DNA of 64,000 nt from Shewanella psychropiezotolerans. Its GTDB lineage: Bacteria; Pseudomonadota; Gammaproteobacteria; Enterobacterales; Shewanellaceae. The position numbers and the translations under genes are program-made. Below the pieces are notes generated by a model. The model ran no database searches. It was not told the origin of the DNA and was given only the letters and a program-made list of their open reading frames with translations. Each line of letters begins with the position of its first letter. Position 1 is the stretch's first letter. Of this stretch, positions 39,076 to 48,704 are shown one piece after another. The stretch lies in NCBI RefSeq assembly GCF_007197555.1, contig NZ_CP041614.1:186001-250000 (forward strand). The letters are read 5' to 3'.

Positions 39076-39418
39076 TTAATTTTCCTTTGGATAGCTTTAC
39101 TTCATCCCTGCAAGATCAAAAGATAGTCGGCAAACTTGAGTATTTCCTCTTTTGTTGGTGTTTTTTTGATTATTTAGCCGAGAAATAAAATAGTGGGTAA
39201 CGGGGAAATAAAATGCCATTCAGGTTAGGTAGTCGTAGGTATACGCCCTGTCAACTATTTTGTCATCACATTGTATTAAAAGGTTTTTATATTTATATCG
39301 AGGGTTTTACGAGGTGGGGTGACCGAGATTAGTATGCTTGTAAGGTCGACATTTTTAGTTACAAATTGGCACAGTTAGTTGATAGCTCCTAGGTTATCGG
39401 TCCTGGGAACTTGGCTCT
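39076..39418. other. Intergenic region upstream of the chemosensory operon
   Basis: A 343-bp gap between the SCO1 gene end and the STAS start. It must contain the leftward operon promoter, but no clear sigma-28 or sigma-54 element was found. A degenerate CTAGGAACT-type dyad lies at 39384-39411. No gene seen. Confidence 0.55.
39384..39411. repeat. Palindromic repeat (CTAGGAACT family), degenerate
   Basis: AGCTCCTAGG, 8-nt spacer, CCTGGGAACT: related to the perfect copy at 29931-29958 with two mismatches. It lies just after the SCO1 gene end. Confidence 0.5.
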
Positions 39419-40110
39419 CTAGCTTCTAGGGGCCGCCTTATAATTGGCTATTATGGTTTGAATATCAGTAATCAGATTTTTATTGGAGATCTGTGGTAAT
39501 TTTCCAGGAGCCAAAGACTTAGGTTTTATTATGGCCACCTTATTTCCATCGGGTGATATTAGTGCCATAGATGCACTGTGGTCGACTTGATAGTCTTCTC
39601 CTTCGCCGACCATGGCATAGACGAAGCCTAAGTCTCGAGTGAGCGGGAATAGTTGGGCATGCCCCCTGTGATGGCGACAAATTCAGGGTTGAAGAAGTTC
39701 ATATAGCTTAAAAGTTTAGCTTGAGTGTCCCTCTGAGGATCTACGGAGAGGAAAACCACTTGTAGATCCGCATTTTCTAGCAATTTAGGGTAAGCCGCGG
39801 TGAGTTTGCCCATAGTCGTAGGGCAGACATCAGGGCAAGAGGTGTAGCCGATGAAGAACAGGCTCCATTTATTGCTTAACTGGTTATTGGTAAACGCATT
39901 GCCATGTTGATCCGTGAGGGAGAAAGGTGCCAATGGCTTAGCCATTGGAAACACGAAGCTGGTGGCAAGATCCAGCTCTGTGTCCTGTAGGGAATTGATG
40001 ATGGCATTGGTCTGCTTATTCTTCTGCAGCTGAACAGCGGTCACACCGCCGAGGCCGAGTAAGACTAAGCCTAATAGCGCCACGGCGATTATCCTAAGCT
40101 TCTTTGCCAT
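39419..40110 (-). pseudogene. SCO1/SenC copper chaperone, frameshifted
   Basis: The ATG at 40110 (GGAG nine bases upstream) opens a protein with one N-terminal membrane anchor and a thioredoxin-like fold carrying the copper motif GYTSCPDVCPTTMGK. After FVAITG the frame breaks and stops early. The other frame continues GHAQLFPLTRDLGFVYAMVG, then DHSASMALI with the third copper ligand His. One extra G/C in the run 39662-39666 gives one intact protein of about 230 residues. SCO1 loads the CuA centre of cytochrome oxidase, which fits the neighbours. Confidence 0.85.
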
Positions 40111-40179
40111 ATTGGAAGGCTCCATTTTCTACTTTGAATCTATATAGCACTAATGAGCTAATCATTTAGAACTTCAGGT

Positions 40180-41094
40180 TTATACCCAGAGGTAATGATC
40201 GACCAAGAGCAGGATAAATAAGATCATCAGATGATAGATGGAGAAGCGAAACACCTGCATTGCCAATCCTGGCTTGTCATCATATTTAAGTTCCCATGCC
40301 TTATAGATGAAAGCGCAACTCAATATTGTCGAACCCACCAGATAGATGGGGCCGCACATTCCCACGATAACAGGTAGCAAGCAGGCGATAGCAAGCAGCA
40401 AGGTATAGAGCAAGATGCAGGTCTTAGTGAACTCGACGCCATGTGTCACTGGCAGCATTGGAATATCTACCTTGGCGTATTCCGCTTTCCTGTGAATGGC
40501 AAGAGCCCAGAAGTGTGGTGGGGTCCAGGTGAAGATGATGATCACTAATAGCAGCGCATGACCATGAAACTCTCCGGTTATGGCCGTCCAGCCAAGGAGT
40601 GGCGGCATAGCTCCGGCGAGTCCGCCGACGACGATATTTTGTGGGGTGGCCCGCTTGAGGTAAGCGGTATAGATGATGGCATAGCCCACAAGACTGGCAA
40701 AGGTGAGCCAGGCGGTAAGCTCATTGACTAAGGTGTAGAGTAAGGCGAAGCCCAATAGCGCCAGGCTAACGGAGAAGATGAGAGCCTTAGTGATAGAGAT
40801 GCGCCCCTTAGGCAGAGGGCGATTATAGGTGCGGGCCATCAGACCATCTATGCGTCGATCGATGATGTGATTAAAGGCCGCGGCCGCACCAGCCATCATA
40901 CCTATACCCATCATGCCAATAATTAAGGGCTGTAGAGGCACAGACCCAGGTACCGCCAGACACATACCGACTAAAACCGTGAGCAGCATAAGTGCAACCA
41001 CCTTAGGCTTGGTCATCTCATAATATGCGCGCCACTGAAGTGGTTCGCCGTTGGTCTTAGGCTCAGTTACTGATATTGAAAGTGGTTTTGCCAT
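40180..41094 (-). CDS. cyoE: Protoheme IX farnesyltransferase (heme O synthase)
   Basis: A 304-residue UbiA-type membrane enzyme with about nine helices. The prenyl diphosphate motif is [20 protein letters not shown] (NxxxDxxxD), and a second acidic loop is [14 protein letters not shown]. It farnesylates heme B to heme O, the step before CtaA. Encoded 62 bp downstream of ctaA in the oxidase assembly group. Also called ctaB. Confidence 0.95.
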   Translation of the reverse strand: MAKPLSISVTEPKTNGEPLQWRAYYEMTKPKVVALMLLTVLVGMCLAVPGSVPLQPLIIGMMGIGMMAGAAAAFNHIIDRRIDGLMARTYNRPLPKGRISITKALIFSVSLALLGFALLYTLVNELTAWLTFASLVGYAIIYTAYLKRATPQNIVVGGLAGAMPPLLGWTAITGEFHGHALLLVIIIFTWTPPHFWALAIHRKAEYAKVDIPMLPVTHGVEFTKTCILLYTLLLAIACLLPVIVGMCGPIYLVGSTILSCAFIYKAWELKYDDKPGLAMQVFRFSIYHLMILFILLLVDHYLWV

Positions 41095-41156
41095 GGCTTT
41101 TCCCTCGCTAGGCTTTACGCCCTTTAAATTATTATTCTTGTCGATAGCTTCTTATC

Positions 41157-42140
41157 TCAAGCTTTTCGCCATAGGGCGTAGTTGATAAAGACTAATGTCA
41201 GTAGCAACATGGCCGCTCCGGCATTATGAGAAACGGCTATGCCCAAGGGCAGGTGCAACACAACATTGCTGATCCCGAGGCCTACTTGCAGTATGACTAA
41301 ACCGGTCAAGACCAGTGATGCTCGCTTCAACAGTGCCGATTGGGAGCGAGTAAAAAGTTGATAGGCAAGCCAGAGCAAAATTCCTGTGGTTAATATTGCG
41401 CCAAATCTATGGGCGACATGTATGGTCATACGTGAAGAGTAGTCGAGTACGCCAAACTCGTAGGTTTCGTGCTCGCCTTGAAACGGATTAAAAGCCTGAG
41501 TGAGCTGTAAATTCTTATACCAGTCCCCTTCGCAGATAGGCAGTGAAGTGCAGGCTAGGGCTGCATAGTTTGATGAGGTCCAGCCACCGAGTATGATCTG
41601 TAAGATTAAGACTCCCATGCCAGCCAAGGCTAATGGAGCGAGTTTTCTAGCGACAAAATCCCCTCCAGGGATCCTCAGTGGCTTAGTCCTGAGATAGAGC
41701 AGGAGTAGCAGAGAGATTAAGGTGAAGCCGCCAATGAGGTGAGACATGACCACAACGGGCATGAGTTTCATGGTAACGGTCCACATTCCCAACGCGGCTT
41801 GAAACAGGATCAAGATGGCAATCAATGTAGGTAGCTTCTTAGGGGCATCTAGTTTTTTTAAACAGAGGATGAAGATTACCAATACGAGTAATCCCAGAGC
41901 TCCGGCTATATATCTGTGGATCATCTCTAGCCAGGCTTTCTTTGGCTCAATTTTCTGACCAGGGAAGGCATCTTGTGCCTGCATAAGCTCACTGTGTTGG
42001 CTGGGGACTTTCATCATGCCATAACAACCAGGCCAATCGGGACAGCCCAAGCCTGCATCGGATAATCGGGTATATGCTCCCATTAAAATGACGCAAAGAG
42101 TGAAGACAAGGGTGATTCTGAGTAGATTTTGGATCCCCAT
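41157..42140 (-). CDS. ctaA: Heme A synthase (CtaA/COX15)
   Basis: A 327-residue membrane protein with eight helices and pairwise heme ligands. The opening YTRLSDAGLGCPDWPGCYG and the following EMIHRYIAGALG (His ligand), HLIGGFTL, HRFGAILT and SHNAGAAMLL all match COX15. Cysteines C196/C202-type pair occurs in ALACTSLPICEG. It converts heme O to heme A. Its ATG overlaps the stop of the preceding gene (TAATG). Confidence 0.95.
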   Translation of the reverse strand: MGIQNLLRITLVFTLCVILMGAYTRLSDAGLGCPDWPGCYGMMKVPSQHSELMQAQDAFPGQKIEPKKAWLEMIHRYIAGALGLLVLVIFILCLKKLDAPKKLPTLIAILILFQAALGMWTVTMKLMPVVVMSHLIGGFTLISLLLLLYLRTKPLRIPGGDFVARKLAPLALAGMGVLILQIILGGWTSSNYAALACTSLPICEGDWYKNLQLTQAFNPFQGEHETYEFGVLDYSSRMTIHVAHRFGAILTTGILLWLAYQLFTRSQSALLKRASLVLTGLVILQVGLGISNVVLHLPLGIAVSHNAGAAMLLLTLVFINYALWRKA

Positions 42141-42706
42141 TAGCCAACTCTCGATAGTTTTAGCATCTTTCTTAAGTCAACAATGAGTGATTTCCCCTGC
42201 ATGATCTGCTTGTCGATGCCATTCACCGCGGGATATCGCATGACCAAACTGCCCAGTGGGTCGACCACTATCATCTGCTGGCGATCCAGCATTTTTATGA
42301 TGGCGTCATTGGCCTTCGCCGTTTCGAATTTGTATGAAGCCAGGGCATGGAGATCGCTATCTTTGCTCAGTAATATCAAGGTGTGAACTCTGTCTTGATC
42401 TCGGCCTAAGGCGATATGGCTCTGTTGTAGGATGTAGAGATGATCCTGACATTGCTGATCACACTTGTTTGGTAGCAGGTAGAGGAGTTGCCACTCTCTA
42501 GGCTTAGGGTTGTCCATCTTAAGGCTCTGGTAGCTAGTGCCAATAGGGAGTAGCACTCCCTTATTAGTTGCACCGCCTTGATAGAGATCTAAGCTGAGCA
42601 CGATTTTGGCCGCGGCCACAGGTAGGACGAAGACTAAGAAAAGTAAAATTAAAGGTTTAGCGCCGCTCTTTTTGGGGAGTTCATACTCTCTCCTAAGAAA
42701 GCTCAT
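42140..42706 (-). CDS. Membrane-anchored thioredoxin-like oxidase-associated protein
   Basis: A 188-residue protein with one N-terminal membrane helix (about 18-38). The rest resembles a SCO-like or thioredoxin-like domain: LLYLLPNKCDQQCQDHL (a CxxxC pair), then QSHIALGRDQDRVHTLIL and VDPLGSLVMRYPA. It sits between SURF1 and ctaA in the oxidase assembly cluster, with one-base overlap to ctaA. It may be a redox or copper protein for oxidase assembly; this is inference. It is common in this genomic position in Shewanella-type genomes. Confidence 0.75.
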   Translation of the reverse strand: MSFLRREYELPKKSGAKPLILLFLVFVLPVAAAKIVLSLDLYQGGATNKGVLLPIGTSYQSLKMDNPKPREWQLLYLLPNKCDQQCQDHLYILQQSHIALGRDQDRVHTLILLSKDSDLHALASYKFETAKANDAIIKMLDRQQMIVVDPLGSLVMRYPAVNGIDKQIMQGKSLIVDLRKMLKLSRVG

Positions 42707-42833
42707 ATGAACGCCTGTGCAGGCTAATAAAATTCATATGAGTCATACTCATTCAGTTTCCCGAGACGGCTAGGAAACGCATATTTGATAGTCACTTCTT
42801 ATGGGTCGAAGTTTTTACTGCTTAATCTCTAAC

Positions 42834-43669
42834 CTACTTGGTCTTGTTTACATTGGCAACTGTCATTTCATCGATATTGGTCCGATCAGGATTATTATTC
42901 TTTCTAGATTCATCTTGTTGTTTTTTTGGAGTTTTAACTCTTCTGCTATAGATGAAATATAAAATAAGCAGGGCAAAAGCCAGTGCCATGGAAAACCACT
43001 GTAAGGCATAGCCTCTATGTTTCTGTGAAGAAAGCGGTATCGGTGTCCAGGGATGGGGTAAGTTAATTCCATCGAGATGATCCGGCTGCAACACGGCAGG
43101 AGCTAAAGGTTGACCTAGTAGTTCGCTAATCTCAGCAAGGTTAAGGTTTTGGATACGCTTGGGCCAGCCTGATTCAGGCATTAATGCCGAGCTCATAGGG
43201 TTCGCTTGTTTCTGATACAAGCGACCATTCAAGCTGACCTCTTCCTCGATGACATCAACACCGGGCAGTATTCGTCTATCTAAACCAGCAGCAATGAAGC
43301 CGAGTTCTACTAGCATCCAAGGTCCATCGGGGGTTATTTGCATGGGCTGTAGTGCTAAATAGCCAACCCTTCCTCTAAAGACCTGGTTATCCAATAGGAA
43401 TATTTGACTCGATGCAGGAGATGCCAAGACCGAGAGACGGTAACCTGTGACTTGCTCTGCGGGGGGAATGAAACCAACTGTGCATATGTCAGTGGCGCAG
43501 ATAATTGGCGATGGGTCAATTCAGCTTGCCAGCGCTCCTTCATCTCGGCGCGATCGAGTTGCCAAAACCCTAGTTTCACTAAGATGAGAAACATAGTTAT
43601 CGAGCACATAGCCACTGCTGTTCTAGTCGCCCATAAATACTGACTGCTGTGTCGAGAGAGGCTAGTCAT
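42834..43669 (-). pseudogene. SURF1 cytochrome oxidase assembly protein, frameshifted
   Basis: The start at 43669 has GGAGAAAATATA upstream. The first frame gives a membrane helix and FWQLDRAEMKERWQAEL, typical of SURF1. At SFPP it loses the frame. The other frame continues AEQVTGYRLSVLAS, FLLDNQVFRGRVGYL and VELGFIAAGLDRR, ending with a second helix and a Lys-rich tail. Adding one base to the six-G/C run at 43461-43466 restores a single protein of about 278 residues. SURF1 helps heme A insertion into subunit I. Confidence 0.85.
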
Positions 43670-43801
43670 TATATTTTCTCCCGTGTTTTCAGAAGACACC
43701 TAAGTTGCAAAAAACCTAACTTGACCAAATGGATAAACAGCTCCAGAGTAGCTATAGCGAACAAGTCCCTAGCGCTCCATGACTCAATGCGAGGAGAACC
43801 G

Positions 43802-44020
43802 ATGAATCTATTAATTATCTTTAAAATCGTCTTAGTACTACTACTGCTATTCATTATGTTTAATCTGGCCCGAGCCCTGTTTATCTTGGTTAAAGGTGAG
43901 AGTGAGACGCCTGTGAGTCATTTCCTGGGGCGTAGGGTTATCTTCTCTGTGCTGGTGGTCTTATTTATCCTAGTGGCACTAGGCACAGGTGTTATCACCC
44001 AGAACCCAAGACCTTATTAA
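43802..44020 (+). CDS. DUF2909 twin-helix membrane protein
   Basis: The ATG at 43802 follows GAGGAG and gives 72 residues; the longer frame to 43649 overlaps SURF1. Two hydrophobic helices (about 3-28 and 46-66) flank LFILVKGESETPVSHFLGRR. Such twin-helix proteins are found in the cytochrome oxidase cluster of many gammaproteobacteria, in the opposite orientation to the oxidase genes here. Function unknown. Confidence 0.85.
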   Translation: MNLLIIFKIVLVLLLLFIMFNLARALFILVKGESETPVSHFLGRRVIFSVLVVLFILVALGTGVITQNPRPY

Positions 44021-44036
44021 TCTAGGAACAATGTGA

Positions 44037-44058
44037 AGGAGCCATGGTGATGGCTCCT
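44037..44058. terminator. Hairpin between DUF2909 and coxIII genes
   Basis: AGGAGCCAT-ggtg-ATGGCTCCT is a perfect 9-bp stem with a 4-nt loop between convergent genes. No T tract follows, so its role as terminator is uncertain. Confidence 0.5.
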
Positions 44059-44127
44059 ACTTACTCGATGAAATTTTTTATACTGAACTTCACGTAGTGA
44101 CATACATAGAGAAGCGCAGCGGCTCTA

Positions 44128-45003
44128 TTAGAGGACGTAGACGAAGATAAACAGACACAACCAAACTACGTCAACAAAGTGCCAATACCAGCTGCCCGCC
44201 TGGAAGGCGAAATGCTTATCCGGGGTAAAGTGACCCTTCAAGACTCGCAAAAACAACACTATAAGGAATACCGTTCCTAGGGTGACGTGCATGCCGTGGA
44301 AACCGGTCAAGAGGAAGAAGGTATTACCGTAAACGCCAGAGGCCAAGGTTAAGCCCATCTCCTGATAGGCGTGAATATACTCTTCGACTTGTAACGTCAG
44401 GAAACTCATGCCCAGCAAGATGGTGATACCCAGCCAGACTGTGATTGCCGAGCGTTTACCTTTCTCCAGACTCACGTGAGCCATATGCAGAGTCACAGAT
44501 GATGTGAGTAGGATGATGGTGTTATACAGCGGCAAGCCAGTCCAAGGCATTGCCTCAGTTTTTGTGCCATCGGGTGTGGTTAATAATGGCCAAACGGCTT
44601 CAAATCCAGGCCAGAGCACCTCATTGGTCATGGCGTTATTGGAATCGCCACCCAACCAAGGCACAGCAATCATTCTGGCGTAAAGTAAGGCACCAAAAAA
44701 TGCACCGAAGAACATCACCTCGGAGAAGATAAACCAGCTCATTCCTTGGCGAAAAGATCTGTCCATCTGCTTGGAATATAGGCCGCTCATCGATTCGGCG
44801 ATAACGGTTCTAAACCAGCCAAAGATCATAAATATAATAACGGCTATGCCAGTGAGTAAGATTATTCCGCCACTGCCGCCATCGGATTTGAGTTGTTGTA
44901 CATAACTTCCGGCGCCAAATGCGATGAGGAATAATCCTACTGCCCCTATGATGGGCCATGCACTCTGTGCGGGAACGTAATAGGGTTCGTGCTTAGTTGT
45001 CAT
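44128..45003 (-). CDS. ctaE: Cytochrome c oxidase subunit III
   Basis: A 291-residue protein with seven helices. SEVMFFGAFFGALLYARM and HMAHVSLEKG, then TGFHGMHVTLGTVFL and FQAGSWYWHFVDVVWL, are the subunit III hallmarks. It overlaps the stop of the Cox11 gene by ATGA, indicating coupling. Last structural oxidase gene on this strand. Confidence 0.95.
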   Translation of the reverse strand: MTTKHEPYYVPAQSAWPIIGAVGLFLIAFGAGSYVQQLKSDGGSGGIILLTGIAVIIFMIFGWFRTVIAESMSGLYSKQMDRSFRQGMSWFIFSEVMFFGAFFGALLYARMIAVPWLGGDSNNAMTNEVLWPGFEAVWPLLTTPDGTKTEAMPWTGLPLYNTIILLTSSVTLHMAHVSLEKGKRSAITVWLGITILLGMSFLTLQVEEYIHAYQEMGLTLASGVYGNTFFLLTGFHGMHVTLGTVFLIVLFLRVLKGHFTPDKHFAFQAGSWYWHFVDVVWLCLFIFVYVL

Positions 45004-45569
45004 CTTGCTGCTCCTTGCTCAACTGAGCCGACATAACCACGGTCGGTGATGTTGTAGAGGGTATAAGAGAGAGTTAATGTGGTTATGGAATCGGGAAGAT
45101 CCGGATCCACGAAGAAAATAAGTGGCAGTTCGGCGCTTTCTTTGGCCGTTAGTCTCTGCTGGTTGAAGCAGAAACACTCGGTTTTATTGAAGTAAGCGGC
45201 TCCCTGCCCAGGTGAGACCGAGGGGATGGCCTGGCCAATGGTATCCTTTAGAGACAGATTTTTCGCATTGAAGTTAGTGCGAATCAGCTCTCCGGGATGC
45301 ACCTGCATACGTTTGACCTCGGGCTTAAATTCCCAAGGCATATCACTCTGGATCTGCGCCATAAATTCTATGGTAATGGTGCGACTCTCATCGATTGTGA
45401 TCGGCTTGTAAGTGCTGGCACTGTTCTGGGTTTTGCCATTGATGCCCAATTGTTCGCAAAGCACATCGTATAAGGGCACCAAGGCGAAGCCGAAGCCGAA
45501 CATGCCCACGGCACCAGCAATCAGCATGCCGATGAGTCTTCGATTAGACTTGCCCTGGTTATTGCTCAT
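45000..45569 (-). CDS. Cytochrome c oxidase assembly protein CtaG/Cox11
   Basis: A 189-residue membrane-anchored copper chaperone. One helix (about 10-32) precedes the immunoglobulin-like domain. The copper site is ECFCFNQQ; the family's LPLIFFVDPDLP is present. It delivers copper to the CuB site of subunit I. Positioned between subunits I and III as in many proteobacteria. Confidence 0.95.
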   Translation of the reverse strand: MSNNQGKSNRRLIGMLIAGAVGMFGFGFALVPLYDVLCEQLGINGKTQNSASTYKPITIDESRTITIEFMAQIQSDMPWEFKPEVKRMQVHPGELIRTNFNAKNLSLKDTIGQAIPSVSPGQGAAYFNKTECFCFNQQRLTAKESAELPLIFFVDPDLPDSITTLTLSYTLYNITDRGYVGSVEQGAAR

Positions 45570-45571
45570 AT

Positions 45572-47200
45572 CTACTTTATCTCGGGTGGTGTAGTGAATG
45601 AGTGATAGGGTGCCGGGCTAGGCAGTGTCCACTCTAAGCCTTCAGCGCCTTCCCAAGGTTTTGCCGCTGCCTTCTCGCCACCGCGTATACACTTGATGAC
45701 CAGCGCGAGGAAGATAAACTGAGACAGTCCGAAGGCGAAGCCGCCTATGGAGACTATCTGGTTAACATCGGCAAATTGCACCGCATAATCGGGGATACGT
45801 CTTGGCATGCCCGCTAAGCCTAAGAAATGCATAGGGAAGAAGAGCACATTGACCGATATTACTGAACACCAAAAATGTATCTTGCCTAACCTCTCGTCAT
45901 ACATGTGACCTGTCCACTTCGGCAGCCAGTAATAAGCGGCGGCCATGATGGAGAAGATGGCACCCGTTACCAGCACATAGTGGAAATGTGCCACCACGAA
46001 ATAAGTATCATGGTATTGGAAGTCTGCCGGGGTGATGGCCAGCATCAGGCCCGAGAAACCCCCTATGGTGAAGAGTATGATGAAGGCGACTGCGAACAGC
46101 ATGGGCGTCTCGAAGGTGAGAGAACCTCGCCACATGGTCGCCACCCAGTTAAACACTTTCACCCCGGTGGGGACCGCAATCAACATGGTGCAATACATGA
46201 AGAAAAGCTCGGCGAATACCGGCATACCTGTGGTGAACATGTGGTGTGCCCAGACAAGGAATGAGAGTATTGCTATGCTCGAAGTGGCGTAAACCATTGA
46301 GGAGTAGCCAAACAGCCTCTTACGGCTGAAGGTAGGCACTATGGCCGAGATGATACCGAAGGAGGGTAAGATCATGATGTAAACTTCGGGATGGCCGAAG
46401 AACCAGAAGATATGCTGGAACATCACAGGATCGCCACCACCTGCGGCATCGAAGAAGCTGGTGCCGAAGTACTTGTCCGTTAGCACCATGGTCACAGTGC
46501 CAGCGAGTACTGGCATCACGGCAATCAAGAGGAAGGCGGTGATCAACCAGGTCCAGACAAAAAGTGGCAACTTCATCCAGGTCATACCCGGGGCGCGCAT
46601 ATTCACTATGGTCACGACCACATTAATCGCCCCCATGATGGAGCTGATTCCCATGATATGGATAGAGAAGACAAAAAGTGCCGTGCTGTCAGGACTGTAA
46701 GTGGTCGACAGTGGTGCGTAGAAGGTCCAGCCAAAGTTAGGTCCGCCCCCTTCCATAAATAGAGAGCTCAGCAGGATGGCGAAGGCAAAGGGTAAGATCC
46801 AAAAACTCCAGTTGTTCATCCTTGGCAGCGCCATGTCCGGCGCGCCTATCATCATAGGTATCAACCAGTTTGCCAGGCCAGTGAAGGCTGGCATGACGGC
46901 ACCAAATACCATGATAAGTCCATGGACTGTGGTCATCTGATTGAAGAAATTAGGCTCTATCAGCTGCAGCCCTGGTTGAAATAGCTCTGCACGTATCACC
47001 ATAGCCATAGCGCCACCGGTGAGGAACATGATAAAACTGAACCAGAGGTAAAGTGTGCCTATGTCTTTGTGATTGGTGGTGAACAGCCAACGTTTAATGC
47101 CCGAAGGGTACAGTTCTTGATGTTCATCATGGTGGTCGCTGGCTTCTTCAACCTGGACCATTTCCATATTAGGTTCCGCTTCGCGGGTTAAAGTATTCAT
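45572..47200 (-). CDS. ctaD: Cytochrome c oxidase subunit I
   Basis: A 542-residue protein with 12 helices. The low-spin heme His is in TVHGLIMVFG, the CuB His and crosslinked Tyr in WFFGHPEVYIMILP, and two more His ligands in WAHHMFTTG; HDTYFVVAHFHYV holds the remaining heme ligands. With GHPEVY and the D-channel text it is a type A, aa3-type oxidase. Ten bases follow the subunit II gene. Confidence 0.96.
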   Translation of the reverse strand: MNTLTREAEPNMEMVQVEEASDHHDEHQELYPSGIKRWLFTTNHKDIGTLYLWFSFIMFLTGGAMAMVIRAELFQPGLQLIEPNFFNQMTTVHGLIMVFGAVMPAFTGLANWLIPMMIGAPDMALPRMNNWSFWILPFAFAILLSSLFMEGGGPNFGWTFYAPLSTTYSPDSTALFVFSIHIMGISSIMGAINVVVTIVNMRAPGMTWMKLPLFVWTWLITAFLLIAVMPVLAGTVTMVLTDKYFGTSFFDAAGGGDPVMFQHIFWFFGHPEVYIMILPSFGIISAIVPTFSRKRLFGYSSMVYATSSIAILSFLVWAHHMFTTGMPVFAELFFMYCTMLIAVPTGVKVFNWVATMWRGSLTFETPMLFAVAFIILFTIGGFSGLMLAITPADFQYHDTYFVVAHFHYVLVTGAIFSIMAAAYYWLPKWTGHMYDERLGKIHFWCSVISVNVLFFPMHFLGLAGMPRRIPDYAVQFADVNQIVSIGGFAFGLSQFIFLALVIKCIRGGEKAAAKPWEGAEGLEWTLPSPAPYHSFTTPPEIK

Positions 47201-47209
47201 ATTTACTCC

Positions 47210-48331
47210 CTATTGGCCATGCTGACTGACATCAGCTGCCTGAACCGTATCGCCTGTGTTGTTGTCCCATGCGTTACGTTCATAAGTAATTACAGCGGCA
47301 ATTTCTTGCGCGGTTAATTGCTTTCCAAAAGCCTGCATCGCAGTGCCCGCCTTCCCATTGATAACCATCTCTAAGTGATCAGTTAATGGTCCTGTGGTGA
47401 TTGGGCTGCCTTTCATTGGAGGGAATACACCGGGTAGACCCATGCCGTTAGGCTGATGACATGCTGCACATCGGGACATGTATACTTGTTCACCTTGGGC
47501 CATAAGCTCATTCATGGAGAGGGATTTACTCAAGGAAGCCTCAGCCTCAGCTGCGGCAGTGCTGGCCTGATTTTTTTGTTCGGCTACCCAGATGTCGAAG
47601 TCGGCTTGGCTCAGGGCTTCAACCACGATTGGCATGAAGCCATGATCTTTACCACAGAGCTCGGCACACTGGCCGCGATAGGTACCTGGGATATCGATAC
47701 GAGTCCATGCTTCATTGATGAAACCCGGGTTAGCATCTTTCTTGACGGCGAATGCGGGAACCCACCAGGAATGGATCACATCTTCAGATGTCATCAGGAA
47801 GCGAACTTTTTTATTGATGGGCAGCACTAAGGGCTTATCGACCTCGAGGAGATAGTTCTCTCCCTTCTCCTCGGTTCCTTCTATTTGTGCTCTCGGGGTT
47901 GAGAGTAAGCTATAGAATTCTATATCTTGATCGAAATAGCTGTAATGCCATTTCCATTGAGAGCCTGTGATCTTGATGGTGATGTCGGCATCACTAGAAT
48001 CTTCCATGGCGATTAAGGTTTTAGTCGCTGGAATTGCCATAATAATGAGTATGATGAAAGGTGTAATGGTCCAGGCTATCTCGACCTTAGTACTTTCGTG
48101 GAAATTGGCTGCTACGGCACCCTTAGACTTTCGGTGATTGATCATGGAATAGATCATTACTCCGAAAACCACAACACCGATGGCGCAACAGATATACAGG
48201 ATGATCATGTGCAGGTTGTATACCTGTCCACTGATATCCGTGACACCCTTGGTCATATTAAGGGGCATTTCTGATGCCAAAACGTATGGCGTAAATAGCA
48301 ACGCCAGAAAAATATACAACACTCGCTTCAC
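47210..48331 (-). CDS. ctaC: Cytochrome c oxidase subunit II with fused cytochrome c
   Basis: A 373-residue protein from a GTG start. A signal sequence and two helices (about 37-63 and 85-108) precede the CuA domain: H187 in VIHSWWVP, then C222, C226, H230 and M233 in GQCAELCGKDHGFM. A C-terminal mono-heme cytochrome c domain has C288-C291-H292 in RCAACHQPNG. The fused cytochrome marks a caa3-like subunit II. First gene of the leftward oxidase operon. Confidence 0.95.
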   Translation of the reverse strand: MKRVLYIFLALLFTPYVLASEMPLNMTKGVTDISGQVYNLHMIILYICCAIGVVVFGVMIYSMINHRKSKGAVAANFHESTKVEIAWTITPFIILIIMAIPATKTLIAMEDSSDADITIKITGSQWKWHYSYFDQDIEFYSLLSTPRAQIEGTEEKGENYLLEVDKPLVLPINKKVRFLMTSEDVIHSWWVPAFAVKKDANPGFINEAWTRIDIPGTYRGQCAELCGKDHGFMPIVVEALSQADFDIWVAEQKNQASTAAAEAEASLSKSLSMNELMAQGEQVYMSRCAACHQPNGMGLPGVFPPMKGSPITTGPLTDHLEMVINGKAGTAMQAFGKQLTAQEIAAVITYERNAWDNNTGDTVQAADVSQHGQ

Positions 48332-48597
48332 TAGACTTCTCCTCTGTCAAAAATTAAGACAAAGAAGAGTCACACAGTAAGTCTCTGCTCTATGCAAACT
48401 CTTCAGTTCCCAAAAAAGCAACGATGACTTCAAAGTGCAGTGGCGGTTCACTTGTTATTTTAGTTTGGCAGTCACTTACTACCAGAGTTAACCACGCTCG
48501 CACCTACGGCTGAATATATCAGTACCGACTTCAGCGAGGTAAATATCTGGCCTTACACAGATGGCAGGGCTTTACTACGCCGACTACTAAATCGTTT

Positions 48598-48626
48598 GGA
48601 TATAACAAATTATCGTTGTTATATCC
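48598..48626. promoter_or_regulatory. 29-bp perfect inverted repeat upstream of ctaC
   Basis: GGATATAACAA, 7-nt centre, TTGTTATATCC: perfect 11-bp arms. It lies about 270 bp upstream of the oxidase operon, in AT-rich DNA. No gene ends there, so an operator is more likely than a terminator. No regulator is assigned. Confidence 0.5.
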
Positions 48627-48649
48627 CTAACTTACTTGGTGTTGAATTA

Positions 48650-48663
48650 TTGATCAAGATCAC
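48650..48663. promoter_or_regulatory. FNR/EtrA-like binding site
   Basis: TTGAT-CAAG-ATCAC matches the FNR consensus TTGAT-N4-ATCAA at nine of ten defined positions. It lies about 320 bp upstream of ctaC, far for direct control. A single short match in AT-rich DNA can arise by chance. Confidence 0.4.
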
Positions 48664-48704
48664 TTTTAATGAATTTTTTAAAAATTTCGAATAAAAATCA
48701 AATA

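Larger units (their letters stand above)
48332..48704. other. Oxidase operon upstream region
   Basis: A 373-bp region that must carry the leftward ctaC promoter. It contains an 11-bp-arm perfect inverted repeat (48598-48626) and an FNR-like site (48650-48663). No gene is supported. Confidence 0.55.

Noticed and set aside
45905..46292. Overlapping plus-strand ORFs inside subunit I
   Set aside because: The subunit I reading frame is complete and strongly conserved on the other strand; the ORFs are side effects of its composition.
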